Source: Toxorhynchites rutilus septentrionalis (lineage: Eukaryota; Arthropoda; Insecta; Diptera; Culicidae). From it: a DNA stretch of 64,000 bases. Made by a program: the position numbers and the translations under genes. Each line of letters starts with the position of its first letter. Within the stretch, counting starts at the first letter, position 1. The notes under the pieces were generated by a model. It did no database searches, had not been told where the DNA came from, and saw only the letters and a list, made by a program, of their open reading frames with translations. The DNA lies in assembly GCF_029784135.1 (NCBI RefSeq), contig NC_073746.1, forward strand, positions 79,383,704 to 79,447,703, read 5' to 3'. Of the stretch, positions 1 through 12,974 are shown piece by piece.

Positions 1-2213
<2,213 letters not shown>

Positions 2214-2606
2214 CTGTAATATTTTTTAATTACACGATTCATCAAATCTGTAATTTCACTCGACTGAATTATTTTACTTCCAACATGTATTACCGGTTTA
2301 AACGATTTAAAAATAAACGCCAAGAGTCATATAATTCTAGATGCAATTCATATTAAATTTTATAATGGTGTTTTGAGGGATACTTGCACTACTTGAAAGA
2401 CTCATTTTTTAAATTTCCCTTTAGTTTATCCTAGCTTTTGAAAATTATTTCAATCACACACACACATTCCTAACAATCATTTTTAAATGTATTAAAAAGA
2501 TGAATTATATATTTAACAATATAATATGAGGCAAACTCACTGGTGGCAATTATTTTTTAAACCGGCTCTACTCATCCAAGCAACTGTATACATTAACTGT
2601 GAACAT

Positions 2607-3307
2607 TAGGGTGGGTCATGTCAAATTTCAAATACCGACCATTACGTTTTGTTTATTGGCCCAAAAAAATGAAATGACATGATTTAGGGGTGCCTCGAAG
2701 CGGCCAAAGTTTTGATTATTTGATTCTCGAAAATCTTCCAAGGGGGGGAGTAAAGGAAATTTGGAAAATCGAAATTTTTGTTCGATGCCAAATGACTTCA
2801 AAATGCATGCATGGTGTTATCACAAAAAAAAAATTGGCCGAAAATCGACTGGCCAAAAAATCAAAACTTTGAGTGCTTTGAGACACCCCTAAACCATGTC
2901 CGATTGAGCTGAAATTTCGCACATGACATTTTTTTGTACATGACATTTTTTATGTACATGATCGGTTCTTTAAATTCTATAATTATTTTTTTCCATACCT
3001 TCATTGCCTCTCAAGGCTAAGTCACAAAAGGTCGATCAAAAATTCTATTTCGAGATGACACCAGATTTCGACGTTTAATGTATTTTAAAGTCATTTGGCA
3101 TCGAAAAAAAATTTCGATTTTCCAAATTTCCGAGATTTTCGAGGATTAAAAAATCAAAACTTTGAGCGCTTTGAGGCACCCCTAAATCATGTCCGATCGA
3201 GCTGAAACTTTGCACAGATAATTTTTTTGGGCCAATAAACAAAATGTACATGGTCGGTTTTTGAAATTCGATGATGAAATTTTTCCCATACATCCATCGT
3301 CACCCTA
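2607..3307. mobile_element. Foldback MITE A with 8-bp TSD
   Basis: A 701-bp non-coding element begins TAGGGTG and ends CACCCTA. The octamer GTGAACAT stands immediately on both sides (2599-2606 and 3308-3315), a perfect 8-bp target duplication. Inside, the two halves are long imperfect inverted copies: the block around TTGTTTATTGGCCC and AGGGGTGCCTC on the left reappears inverted near 3150-3250. An 8-bp duplication fits hAT-type (or P/Merlin-type) transposases, so this is probably a non-autonomous passenger; no transposase is encoded. A related fragment lies near 35700-35800. Confidence 0.85.
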
Positions 3308-3315
3308 GTGAACAT

Positions 3316-3967
3316 ATCAAGTTCCAGTGAGACTGAACATGGGATCTCAGAATTCGCTGAAGCTTTGTGTCTGTGAAGATATCAGTTAATTCAGCATTTT
3401 TCCATTCTTATTTTACTCCAAAAATTGTGTGTATAATTCCTTACAAATCGGTTAGCGGTCTAACGCAAAACGTAAACTATCGGTGAGACATCTGGATTTT
3501 GTTTGTGAACTAAGAAATTGATGATAAGGTAACCTAAAACTCAAAAACAAATCACGTATATTTTACTTCCGGTATTTCGAAGGTAGTTCTCAAATGTAGG
3601 AAACATGCATTTTCAACTTGTTTTTGATTTTGCTCTGTAATTTTCCTTTTTGATTCAACCATTGTGAACATTTATTAAATTTTAATTAAATTTCTTACAG
3701 ACCAACCGCAATCAAATAATCTGTTATGACTATAACATTGTGATTTATGGAAATAACTATAAGCTTTCCATAAACTCACATTGCAAAATTTAAAACCATC
3801 AGACGCCAGAATGAGCTGACCCATGAAAATAGATTTAATAAAAGAGGTCTGCAGGGCCACGCTAGTTTAGTCTTAGTTTAACCTTTCGTGTAATCGATTC
3901 ATAAAAGAGAAATAAAATTATTTTTTTGTTACGCTTGACCCACGACAACCGTAACTTAATAATAGCC

Positions 3968-3968
<1 letters not shown>
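3316..3968. other. No gene recognised
   Basis: AT-rich sequence with no supported gene or repeat. A 61-codon minus-strand frame near 3675-3860 has no recognisable feature. Confidence 0.5.

Positions 3969-4058
<90 letters not shown>
3969..4058. repeat. (TA)n microsatellite
   Basis: A (TA)n tract of about 90 bases interrupted once by a G near 4007. Confidence 0.96.
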
Positions 4059-4059
<1 letters not shown>

Positions 4060-4377
4060 CTTTACTTCCCATGTGAGGAAGTGGAGTTTTTAAAAAAAGA
4101 CTAACTAAACTAAGCTAAAGCTAAAAAGGAAAACGCGACTGTTCTCGTCGGCTCACTAATTTAATCTGAATCTTTATTCAATTTCTTTTTGGTACAATAC
4201 GAGTTGGAAATCATTATTACTTGGAGAGATGTTGAATCGGCATAATTTGATGCCTCCGCGGTTGGTCTCTGCTGCGATCCGGTTCCGTTGTTTACAGTCA
4301 CAGCACGTCTTATGCCGTGGGTATGGTTGCTGGTTTGATTATATGGGCCTGGCGATAACTTGTGGACCTGGCGATAA

Positions 4378-4555
<178 letters not shown>

Positions 4556-5104
4556 AATGGTTTCCTGTCTGTGTTAAACACAAATTTCTACATTACTTGA
4601 GAATTAATCAAGCAAATGGAGCAAAAGGTATGTAAAGGTTTTACGGGGCACGAAACGTTTCTATGGTGAATGCACTCTTCCCCCTTTCTAAGGGCCATAC
4701 TGCTATACAAACGAAACACAAAATTCTGCATAACTCGAGAACTAATCAAGCACAATTTGGGATGTGAGGGTTTCAGGGTATGAGAAATGTTTCTATGATG
4801 GTCTGACACCCCTTCCTCCTCTGAAATGGAGAGGGGGACGGTGAAACATGTTATTTGTAAGTGGAAAAATTTGAACGAGAATTGTGTCTGAAAATAATCT
4901 GATATTATAATGATTATTTTTGTTAGAAATACTAGGAATTTAAAAGTAAAAGGTAAATTCAACGGGGTCGATTAGATGATCAATCAATGAACAGTTCTGC
5001 GATTGGACCCATGAACTTGCTCATAGTAAGAAAACGTGAATGTTTGAAGGTATTGACAACAAAAAACAATTTTTGGGCGGGACGAAGTTTGCCGGGTCAG
5101 CTAG
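4556..5104 (+). mobile_element. (TA)n-linked non-coding repeat, copy 1
   Basis: This belongs to a family also seen at 44230, 51247-52590 (inverted) and 56410. Copies start TATATATAAATGG, continue with tandem modules of roughly 120-130 bases (CATACAAATGAAACACAAAT, ACTCGAGAATTAATCAAGC and a C-rich run) and finish with a constant tail ending GCCGGGTCAGCTAGT. This copy holds about two modules and a complete tail, including the block GCGATTGGACCCATGAAC. It has no coding capacity. A terminal CTAG followed by T would fit a Helitron, but no 3' hairpin is evident and another copy has a direct repeat, so the class is open. Confidence 0.75.
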
Positions 5105-6037
5105 TAAGTATATAAATTTTCATAGGAACGCTGTCCCTGTTTTCTTAAAAAAATCGTACATCAATTGACGGATAAACAAAATTACATTATATGACTAACT
5201 TTATTTGCGGCATTTTTATAAGGCGATATATCCTATTATCATGTTCCAAAACTCGTACCTCGGAATCCATCTATCTGCTTAAAACATAATATTCAGCATA
5301 ATTGTTGAAAAGTTTAGGAACTTATAGCAGAAATCAAGAATTAATGAACACTTGCTATCACGCTTACTCAAAAATAGAAACATTTTTTTTATATCTCACA
5401 ACATCCTCCTTTCGATATTTCTTAAAAATGTATAAATGTATGAATTAGAATTAGTGTTATATTTGTAAGAAAAGTAACACAAAGAAAAAGACTGAACACA
5501 TGATTTTGCATGAAAACATATGTGAATAATTTTGCGTTGCGAAATCATTGATACGCATCCGGTACGCATACCAGAGTTTATAAATTTTCTACACTAAACT
5601 CACTAATAAATAACCCAAAATGACTGGACGATTCAGATACTTGAACGCAATGAGAGCATTCCCTTTTGTTGCACCAAATGAATAAGCGAGAAACGAAGCC
5701 TGTTGATTGGATATCAGAGCTGTACCTAACAACGAACAGTACGTTCAATTATTGTATACAGCTTTGAACTGAACAAATCGTTTCTTTCTACCTATCGAGA
5801 ATCCCTGCTGCACAGATGAGCGCAGAACGATTAATGATACTAATCCTTAAATGGTTGACGTTGACCAAATTGGCGAACATTGGAGACACTCCCGTTTGAC
5901 CATACATTGGTTCTGTGCATTATTGCACACAGCCTCCAGGCAATAGTTTCACATGCATGGCTAGCGCTCAATATAATTCTAATTGCCGTTTTCTAACGTA
6001 GCTCTATAATAAAAAGAAGAAAAACGAAAAGTGATGC
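5105..6037. other. No gene recognised
   Basis: AT-rich sequence in which I see no gene, RNA or repeat that can be supported. Confidence 0.5.
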
Positions 6038-6045
6038 ATATTCAG

Positions 6046-7247
6046 TAGGGTGCCAATGAAAATGGTCATCACTAATTTCAAAATATTACCTCATAAAAAA
6101 TATTCACCACCCCGAAAAAACACCCTATGCCAAATATCAGCTCAATCGGACATAAGGGAAAGTGGCGCAAAGCGGTCAAAATTTGAGTTTTTTGCAAATC
6201 GAAAAATCATCGGGGTGTTTCGAAAAAAAAATTATTATGCCAAATGTCTTAAAATCGCATGAAACGTCGAGATCTATTGTCACATCGAAAAAAAAAAATT
6301 GTCAAAAATCGACACTCTGGGACTTGATTTTTTTCGGAATACTAGGCGAAAAGTATGGTTTTGGTTGTATTATCTTGATTTTTCATTCGGAACTTGTTAC
6401 AAAATGTTGATTTGCACGATAATATACCCTTTGCAAAATATTAGCTCATTCGAATTTTATTTATTAGTGTCACAGACGTAAAAATTTGAGTTCTTTTTTG
6501 AAAAAAAACGAAAGATCACCGAAAATCGGGGTTTTCAAAAAAAAATGGTTAAAGTCAGATGTCTTAAAATTGCATTACTCATCAGGATTTACTGTTATCC
6601 CGAAAACAAAATTTGTTAAAAAAAATTTTTTTTGGCACGTTTTTCCGTCTGAAAAGCCGATTTTGAACAAAAAAATTTTTTTTTGAGATAACTGTTAATC
6701 TCAATGTGTCATGCAATTTTAAGACATTTGGCAACATTTTTTAAAAAACCTCGATTTCCGATGATTTTTCGGTTTTCAAAAAACTCAAATTTTAAAGTCT
6801 GCAACGCTCATAAATGAAGTTCGAATGAGCTAATATTTTTCATAGGGTATATTATCATGCAAATCAACATTTTGCAACAAGTTCCGAATGAAAAATCGAG
6901 ATAATTATTTTTATTGGCACTTAAAACCATATGTTTCGTCTCGTACTTCGAAAAAAGAGTGTCGATTTTTGATAATTTTTTTTTCGAGATGACTTTAGAT
7001 CTCGACGTTTCATGAAATTTGAAGACATTTGGCATCAAAATGTTTTTTTTTTCGAAAACCCCCATTTCCTTTATTCACCCTTGGGTACTTTTTCGATTTT
7101 CAAAAAAAAAATCCAACTTTGACCGCTTTGCGCCGATTGAGCTGATATTTGGCATAGCGTGTTTTTTTCGAGCTGGTAAGCATTTTGTATAGGTTAAATT
7201 TTTTGAAATTTTAGGGTCGATTTTCCCATACATTCATTGGCACTCTA
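6046..7247. mobile_element. Foldback MITE B with 8-bp TSD
   Basis: A 1,202-bp element begins TAGGGTGCCAATGAA and ends TTCATTGGCACTCTA. The octamer ATATTCAG flanks it on both sides (6038-6045 and 7248-7255). Its arms are inverted copies of each other: for example GATTTGCACGATAATATACC near 6410 reappears inverted near 6860. It shares the TAGGGTG terminus and 8-bp duplication with element A. No transposase is encoded; the short frames inside are A/T-rich noise. Diverged fragments of the family occur at 15600-15770 and 17190-17453. Confidence 0.87.
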
Positions 7248-7255
7248 ATATTCAG

Positions 7256-10200
7256 TGTAATGCTTACATTTACATAAGGGAATAAATTGCGATACATGGT
7301 CAGTTTGTATATCGTTCTCGCGATACACTTTCGACGCTTTCCAGGGCCACTTTCTACTAGTGAGTTAGTGCTAACATTTTGATTTGTTCTAAAATAATAT
7401 ACGGTTGATAAACAAGCTAATCTATATCAAAACAAAAATTTAGTGTCCGTATGTCACGATTTCATTCAGAACAGATCTGCGGATTTGAATTATTATTTTA
7501 ATGTTTCATCGCAAATTTACGTCACGTTTATACGCTGAAAAAAGCTATGAAAAATAATGGAACATTTGGAATAATATATTAATTTTGTCAGCGATTTTTG
7601 CTTTTCTATATAAATAAAAATGATTTGGGGTCCGTATGACACGATTTAATTTCATACCAACTTCCGACTTTAGGTTCGATACACTTTGGTATGGGTCAGG
7701 TTTTCATGCCAACAAGCTTATGGAAATGAATGGGAAAGTCTGAAAACATATAAAATTAAAAAGTGATTAATTTGGCGAATTTTGATTATCTATCTACATA
7801 AAACAAAAGATTTGTTGTTGGATAACGTATTTGAATTTTGGATTTTGCATACACACCCTCATTGGATGAACAGCATCCTAAAAACTGAACTAACTTACCT
7901 ACAGTATAGGCTGTATGCTATGTATGTATGCATCATGTATTGTAAACTTCCATTTTAGCGGCATGTCCCATTTCGCATTTGATAGCATTTTACCATGAAC
8001 TCGGCATGAGTGTATTGATCCATTATCTACTTCATTGTCCGAGTTTGATTTTCTGAATATGCTCCCGTGTAAGCAATAGAAATGAGCTACCAATAAGCTG
8101 CTTTTTATCAACTTCCTAAACTGCCCTGGAACTAACGGTCAAGTCGGTCGTCCCGAATCTTCATTGCTGATTCGAATGTATCAAAATTAGAAACGATTCA
8201 TTCACAACAATTTCACTTCATTATCGTCATAGTCAACGACACAGACGCTTTTAGAGAAATTTCACCTTCTCAACGAAACATTGCGTCATACTTTAGTAGT
8301 AGCTCATATGCTAAATGACACGTGTTTCATGTATTTCCAAAACAACTTCCCAATGATGGAGCTGAAAATTCGCGGAAAAGCTAATTTACTTTACGTCATA
8401 TTATGTGGGGTTCCGACGAATCTTCATGACGATGATGACAATTAGTATTGGATGTAAATGATTTACCAAAATACTTGTTTTGTGGGTTAATTTTATGTCG
8501 AAACATAGCAGTTCAAAGGCAATATATTCTAGCTATACGAGTAACTCATGGAAGCCACAGCTATGCCTATCGTTTCCTTAATCATCTCGTATTCCGAAAA
8601 CAACAATCAACACTGCCATCATAACACAGATTAGGAGGGGCGAAGACCACGTGGGAGGTATTGTGATACATACCCATTAATGCTCATTATTGCAGGGTAC
8701 TTGTGAGAAAACATCGCAACACACGCAAGTGTTAGCAAGTGTCTCGGAGAATCCGGCTGGATTGTGTTTCGGTAGAACTGTGTGATGAAAATAACTCTCG
8801 TTCACCGAGACGTATATCATTTATCAAAGCTACAATAAATACCACGGAATCCGATGGCAAGATTACCGTATATATACGAACACCCTTCAACAGACGGCTT
8901 ATTGCCTCAGAACATAAATTTGCCGAAATATCGCTAGAGCCCAATGTACAGCTCATAATGATCCAAGCTGTCATAAATATCGCACCAAAATCGCTGCTCA
9001 TGATGGTTAAGATATTTTTCAGTGTCCCTAATAACCAGTGTTCACCACACGTGTGTGAAACTGTTCAATACGAGCGCAAATCTGGGTGTAACTCGACAGA
9101 CTCCTTCCACGGTAAACAGACACACATAATCGTTATTGCTTCTGGCCCCAACCGAATGTGTACTGTACGATCCAACAGCTGTGGTGCCGAAAATGGCTTT
9201 TTCCTTCCCAGAATTTTCATTAAGGCATCCTGGGAAGAATGTGTTTACGCAAAATGATATTTATTGTGTACGCTCATCACTTTGATCCCATGCCGAGCTC
9301 CGTGGCTTGTTAATAAACTCCTAACGGTCGGGTAATCAGTATCCTCGGCGCGGCGTCACGAGCCAAACCCGCTCGTCCACGAGGACGAGGATCTCCTCCC
9401 CCACGCGGCGCCCCAGGTGTGAAATTATGTCTTGGGATCCGCTCAAACGGAGCTTTGCAACAAACGAACCGTCCAATGTCTACATGTTGACGAGGCAAGA
9501 AAATTAAAAAGCTCATTATTTTCACACCCGGAATCAACCGCGTTGACAAAAATTCTCACGAAATAAATTTTCACCACACCGCTCGTTACCACCGTCGGTC
9601 CATTATTCGCATCCTGCCGTACCAGTTTTGGTTCCACCTGAAAAGGTAGGTGTGTGCTAAACTGTTGGTTTAACAGATCGTCTTTTATATTTTTGTGAAA
9701 CGGCGAAGAAAATCCCCGAGAAGCACACTATTTACTCTCTCTCTTCCTTTCTAACGGTTCTCAGTTTATTTTATAGCATTGCATTACCCGGTATGAATAA
9801 CGCACTCGGTTCGAGGGTTACATGGGGTACCGGAGTTGCCAGACATGCGGAAATATCCGTAGACAATTGCGGAAGCAACGACCATTTTATAATTTTCATA
9901 TTCGAGCAAATTTTCATCCAAATTCGTCAATTCGCTTTCAATCAAAGTTTTGTGTGGACGCTGTCCACATACCACGTGGACAACTTGAGGAGAGCTGGTG
10001 GGTACGACAATGTCAACGCTTGTCCCTGGAGAGGGAGGGTCCACATGGATACGTTGAATAATTATTCAAAAAGAATGCATTTGCTTTCCACTCACCCTGA
10101 GTTCTCTGTACTTATAAATAAATTGTTTTATTTTTCACCGAATGTGCTGTATGTAAACAAAGTAAAACGGAAGATCCTAAATTTTGCAGAGTGTTGTATA

Positions 10201-10780
10201 GTGTCGGCATTCATAAAATTATGTCTTCGCAATATAATTAATTTCTCTGGTATGTTATATAGAGTGATAGGTAGCTCATTGAGGTTCTTTTAGGATAAGA
10301 TTTTTACGCGTATCATGGAATAGACATTTCCAGAGTCGAAACGATTTTAAAGTTTTGAACTTTGCACATCCAAAACTTATTCTGAATAAAAAGAGTTGGT
10401 ACTTATTACAATTCCAATACTTTTTTTCGAAAAATGAGATAATTTTCTACTTAACAGTGCCATTACGTTATCCTGTTTTTTGATTTCTAGAACATTTCAC
10501 ATTTCAAACAGAACAATTAGTCAAAGTTAGTAGATCAAAAACGCAATAAACTTTGTTATTTTTATCAACCAAAATAAAACTTTCATTTTGCTCTACGGTT
10601 CATTCTTATACATGAAACCCTTTTACTGTTGTTGTAATTGCATTTCAATCACGTGGTTTCGTGAGATCTGATAAAAAATCCGATTATTCTGATTATTCAA
10701 GGACTGTAAAGAACGAATAATACGCACTACGCTTTTTGGAATTCAATTGTATGGATTTCATCTCGGGAGCATTCTTCATA
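7256..10780. other. No gene recognised; unsupported ORFs
   Basis: This stretch has single-copy character but no gene I can support. Two longer plus-strand frames (8739-9257, 172 codons; 9793-10293, 166 codons) lack recognisable domains and overlap frames on the other strand. A GC-richer island at 9340-9460 stands out from the AT-rich surroundings but could not be assigned. Confidence 0.45.
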
Positions 10781-10798
10781 GCAACCTTGAACAATCCA

Positions 10799-12057
10799 TG
10801 CTGCTTGCATCGGTGTACATCGTAATAAGGTCGTCGAAATCACATCGTACGTCTTACCTTGCTGTAGTAAATGTCAGAGTCACGTGCGTACCGAGTTCGA
10901 CATCAAGGAGCTTACTCAGCAGCAATCGAAGTTTGCTGAACAGCTGCAGCAGAACACGGAAATCATCCATCGGCTGACTCAACAACAACAAAAATGTAAG
11001 CATTATACACGAAGCCATGGATAGACTGGAGGGGCAACTCGTCGATTTGAAACGCGAGATGTCATCAAACAGAAGCAACAATTCCGCAACGGCTTTAATA
11101 CAAAATCATATTACGTCACTTATTGACATAGCAATTATTAATTTGAAGGAAAACAATACCAAGTACCTTAAGTCAATTACATCCGATATAACTCGGGATA
11201 TTGGCCAAATGCGTGAGGAAATTGAACAATTAATTTATCACTCGAAATTGCTGCTAATATTAATGACGGATCACAAAATGCCCAAATTGGAATGCAAGTC
11301 CTAGATGAGGTGAAAATGTTGTCGACTATTCTGGGTGCATCGAGTAGTCATTCCGAACGATCCCTTTCACCCCCACCAGAATCGAGTCCCAGCTTGGCAG
11401 AAGAACTGAGCGCAAGTGTAGAACGAAATACAGCAAATCCAGGCTGGCGAGTTCTAGGATCTAGAAAGTGGGAAGCTGACTGGACCGAATATGACGCGCG
11501 ACAACTCCGTAGGCTCAATCAACAAAAGGAAGCTGAAAAGGCCAGGAACCGTCGCAGAAGGAATCAAAGGATGAACCAACCCAATAGGAATAATCGTCGA
11601 AATCTTGACAGTAGAAAGAATTACAGCAACTCAGCTACAAATAATAACAATAATGCGCGCCACAGAAATCAGGAGCAACTCATACATTAATAACATCCGC
11701 CATCATAACCCAAACAGATATGACAGTACATTCAACATGAACAACATTCGATTTAATAGTAACGAATCCAGCAGGAACAATAATCAACGCAGGAACATCA
11801 TCAACAATCATCAAACGAGAAACAATACCGTGCTTCTACCACCGGACAGAGTACTCTTGGCAGCGGCTAAACATCAGTTCTCTAGACCACCCGAAACGAA
11901 TCCACGAATGATCAACTTCCAAAGAGGAGAGGTGCTTAACACATATCCTGTGGACCATCAACCTCCACACACAACGCAGCTACATTCATCGTCTAACAGG
12001 TGCATGCCATGCTGCTGTACGACCAATAACGGTTGCTCGAGTTTTCACCACCACTGA
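10799..12057 (+). pseudogene. LINE ORF1 (PHD-like remnant, coiled coil, Asn-rich tail)
   Basis: Frame pieces read through a Cys-rich segment ending CCSKCQ (10857-10874), which resembles the last part of the PHD-like zinc finger found in ORF1 of CR1-like insect LINEs. It is followed by a Gln/Glu-rich stretch beginning ELTQQQSKFAEQL and a long predicted coiled coil (11017-11270). After a frame change comes a Ser/Pro-rich linker, then an Arg/Asn-rich basic tail (11500-12057) that would suit RNA binding. At least two frame changes (near 11290 and 11620) break the gene. By family knowledge the protein would coat element RNA. Assignment rests on layout and position before an endonuclease/RT, not on a search. 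Confidence 0.65.
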
Positions 12058-12096
12058 CGCATTCTTCGGATGAAGGTCTACTTGAAATAATTATTT

Positions 12097-12690
12097 ATTG
12101 TCAAAATTTCAATAGAATGCGTAGTGCGGCGAAAATGAAATATAAAGCATATATAAAGCAGTTAATACTTGCCTGTACAATGTAATACTGGCCACTGAAA
12201 CCAGTTGGAACGACACAGTGAAAAGTGAAGAATTATATGGTAGCAATTTTACGGTGTTTAGGTGTGATCGAGATTTGTCATTGTGTGATAAAAAATCGGG
12301 GGGCGGTGTACTCATTGCTGTTAATGCCCTGTTAAACGCAGTTCGTATTTCTAGTGAACAACATAAAGAATTTGATGATGTGTGGGTTAAAGTATGTATT
12401 AATGGCCAAACACATGTTTTTGTATCTATCTTGTTCCCTCCTAATTTTGCCAAAAAACATTCTTATGAGAAATTTTTAAATATTGTAGAGTCATTTGTTG
12501 ATGAACTCGACCCTAAAATTAAAATCCATATTTACGGGGACTTCAATCAAAACACAATTGATTTTATTGTAGACGAGGAGAACGAATCAATCTTACTCCC
12601 GATTGTAGGCGAAAATGAGACATTGCAACTTATTTTCGATAAAACAAGTCAACTAGGTCTATGTCAAATCAATCCTATTTCAAATGAACT
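12097..12690 (+). pseudogene. LINE endonuclease domain (ORF2 N-terminus)
   Basis: The longest open part runs from 12218. It includes the segment GGGVLIAVN and the catalytic-region motif YGDFNQN near 12534, both typical of APE-like endonucleases of non-LTR retrotransposons. The preceding 12097-12217 reads, with a frame change, into an ILATETSWND-type motif that fits the N-terminal ETW motif of the same domain. This enzyme would nick target DNA to prime reverse transcription. The frame is then interrupted by the SINE at 12694 and, in register, resumes at 12975. Confidence 0.8.
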
Positions 12691-12693
12691 AAA

Positions 12694-12967
12694 GGACGGC
12701 GCCAGTGGTTGTGTGGTTAGCGTAACAGCTTCACAATCCGATAGGCCTGGGTTCAATCCCAGCTGGCGTCGTTGGGATTTTCTGAGGCGAAAAATCTCTG
12801 GTTACGTCTTCCTTCGGACGGGAAGTAAAAGAAGTCGGCCCGGCTCATGAGTTGTTGAGTCTGATAGGTAGGAACAGGTGGAGTCGCCTCCCTGATGTCG
12901 GTGATTGGCACTAAAGTGGCGGAAATATGCCGACGTAAAAACAAGCGAAGATAAAAAAAAAAAAATT
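12694..12967 (+). mobile_element. tRNA-derived SINE (Feilai-like)
   Basis: A 274-bp insertion begins GGACGGCGCCAG. It contains a B box GGTTCAATCCC (12750-12760) and an A-box-like segment TGGTTGTGTGG near 12706, and closes the tRNA-like part with CTGGCGTC. A tRNA-unrelated body follows, ending in a poly-A run (12953-12965). The heptamer AACTAAA stands on both sides (12687-12693 and 12968-12974), the target duplication expected of LINE-mediated insertion. It would be transcribed by RNA polymerase III. Mosquito tRNA-related SINEs such as Feilai have this plan; membership of that exact family was not tested. Confidence 0.9.
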
Positions 12968-12974
12968 AACTAAA

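Noticed and set aside
4556..5104. Firm call of a Helitron for the (TA)n-linked family
   Set aside because: The CTAG|T ends fit, but there is no clear 3' hairpin and one copy has a 9-bp direct repeat, so the class was left open.
8739..9257. 172-codon plus-strand ORF as a gene
   Set aside because: No recognised domain, no homologous pattern, and an overlapping minus-strand frame; length alone is not enough in 64 kb.
9793..10293. 166-codon plus-strand ORF as a gene
   Set aside because: Its composition shifts from mixed to AT-rich, competing frames exist on both strands, and no domain is visible.
12694..12770. A functional tRNA gene
   Set aside because: The A/B boxes belong to a SINE with a tRNA-unrelated body, poly-A tail and target duplication; the cloverleaf is imperfect.
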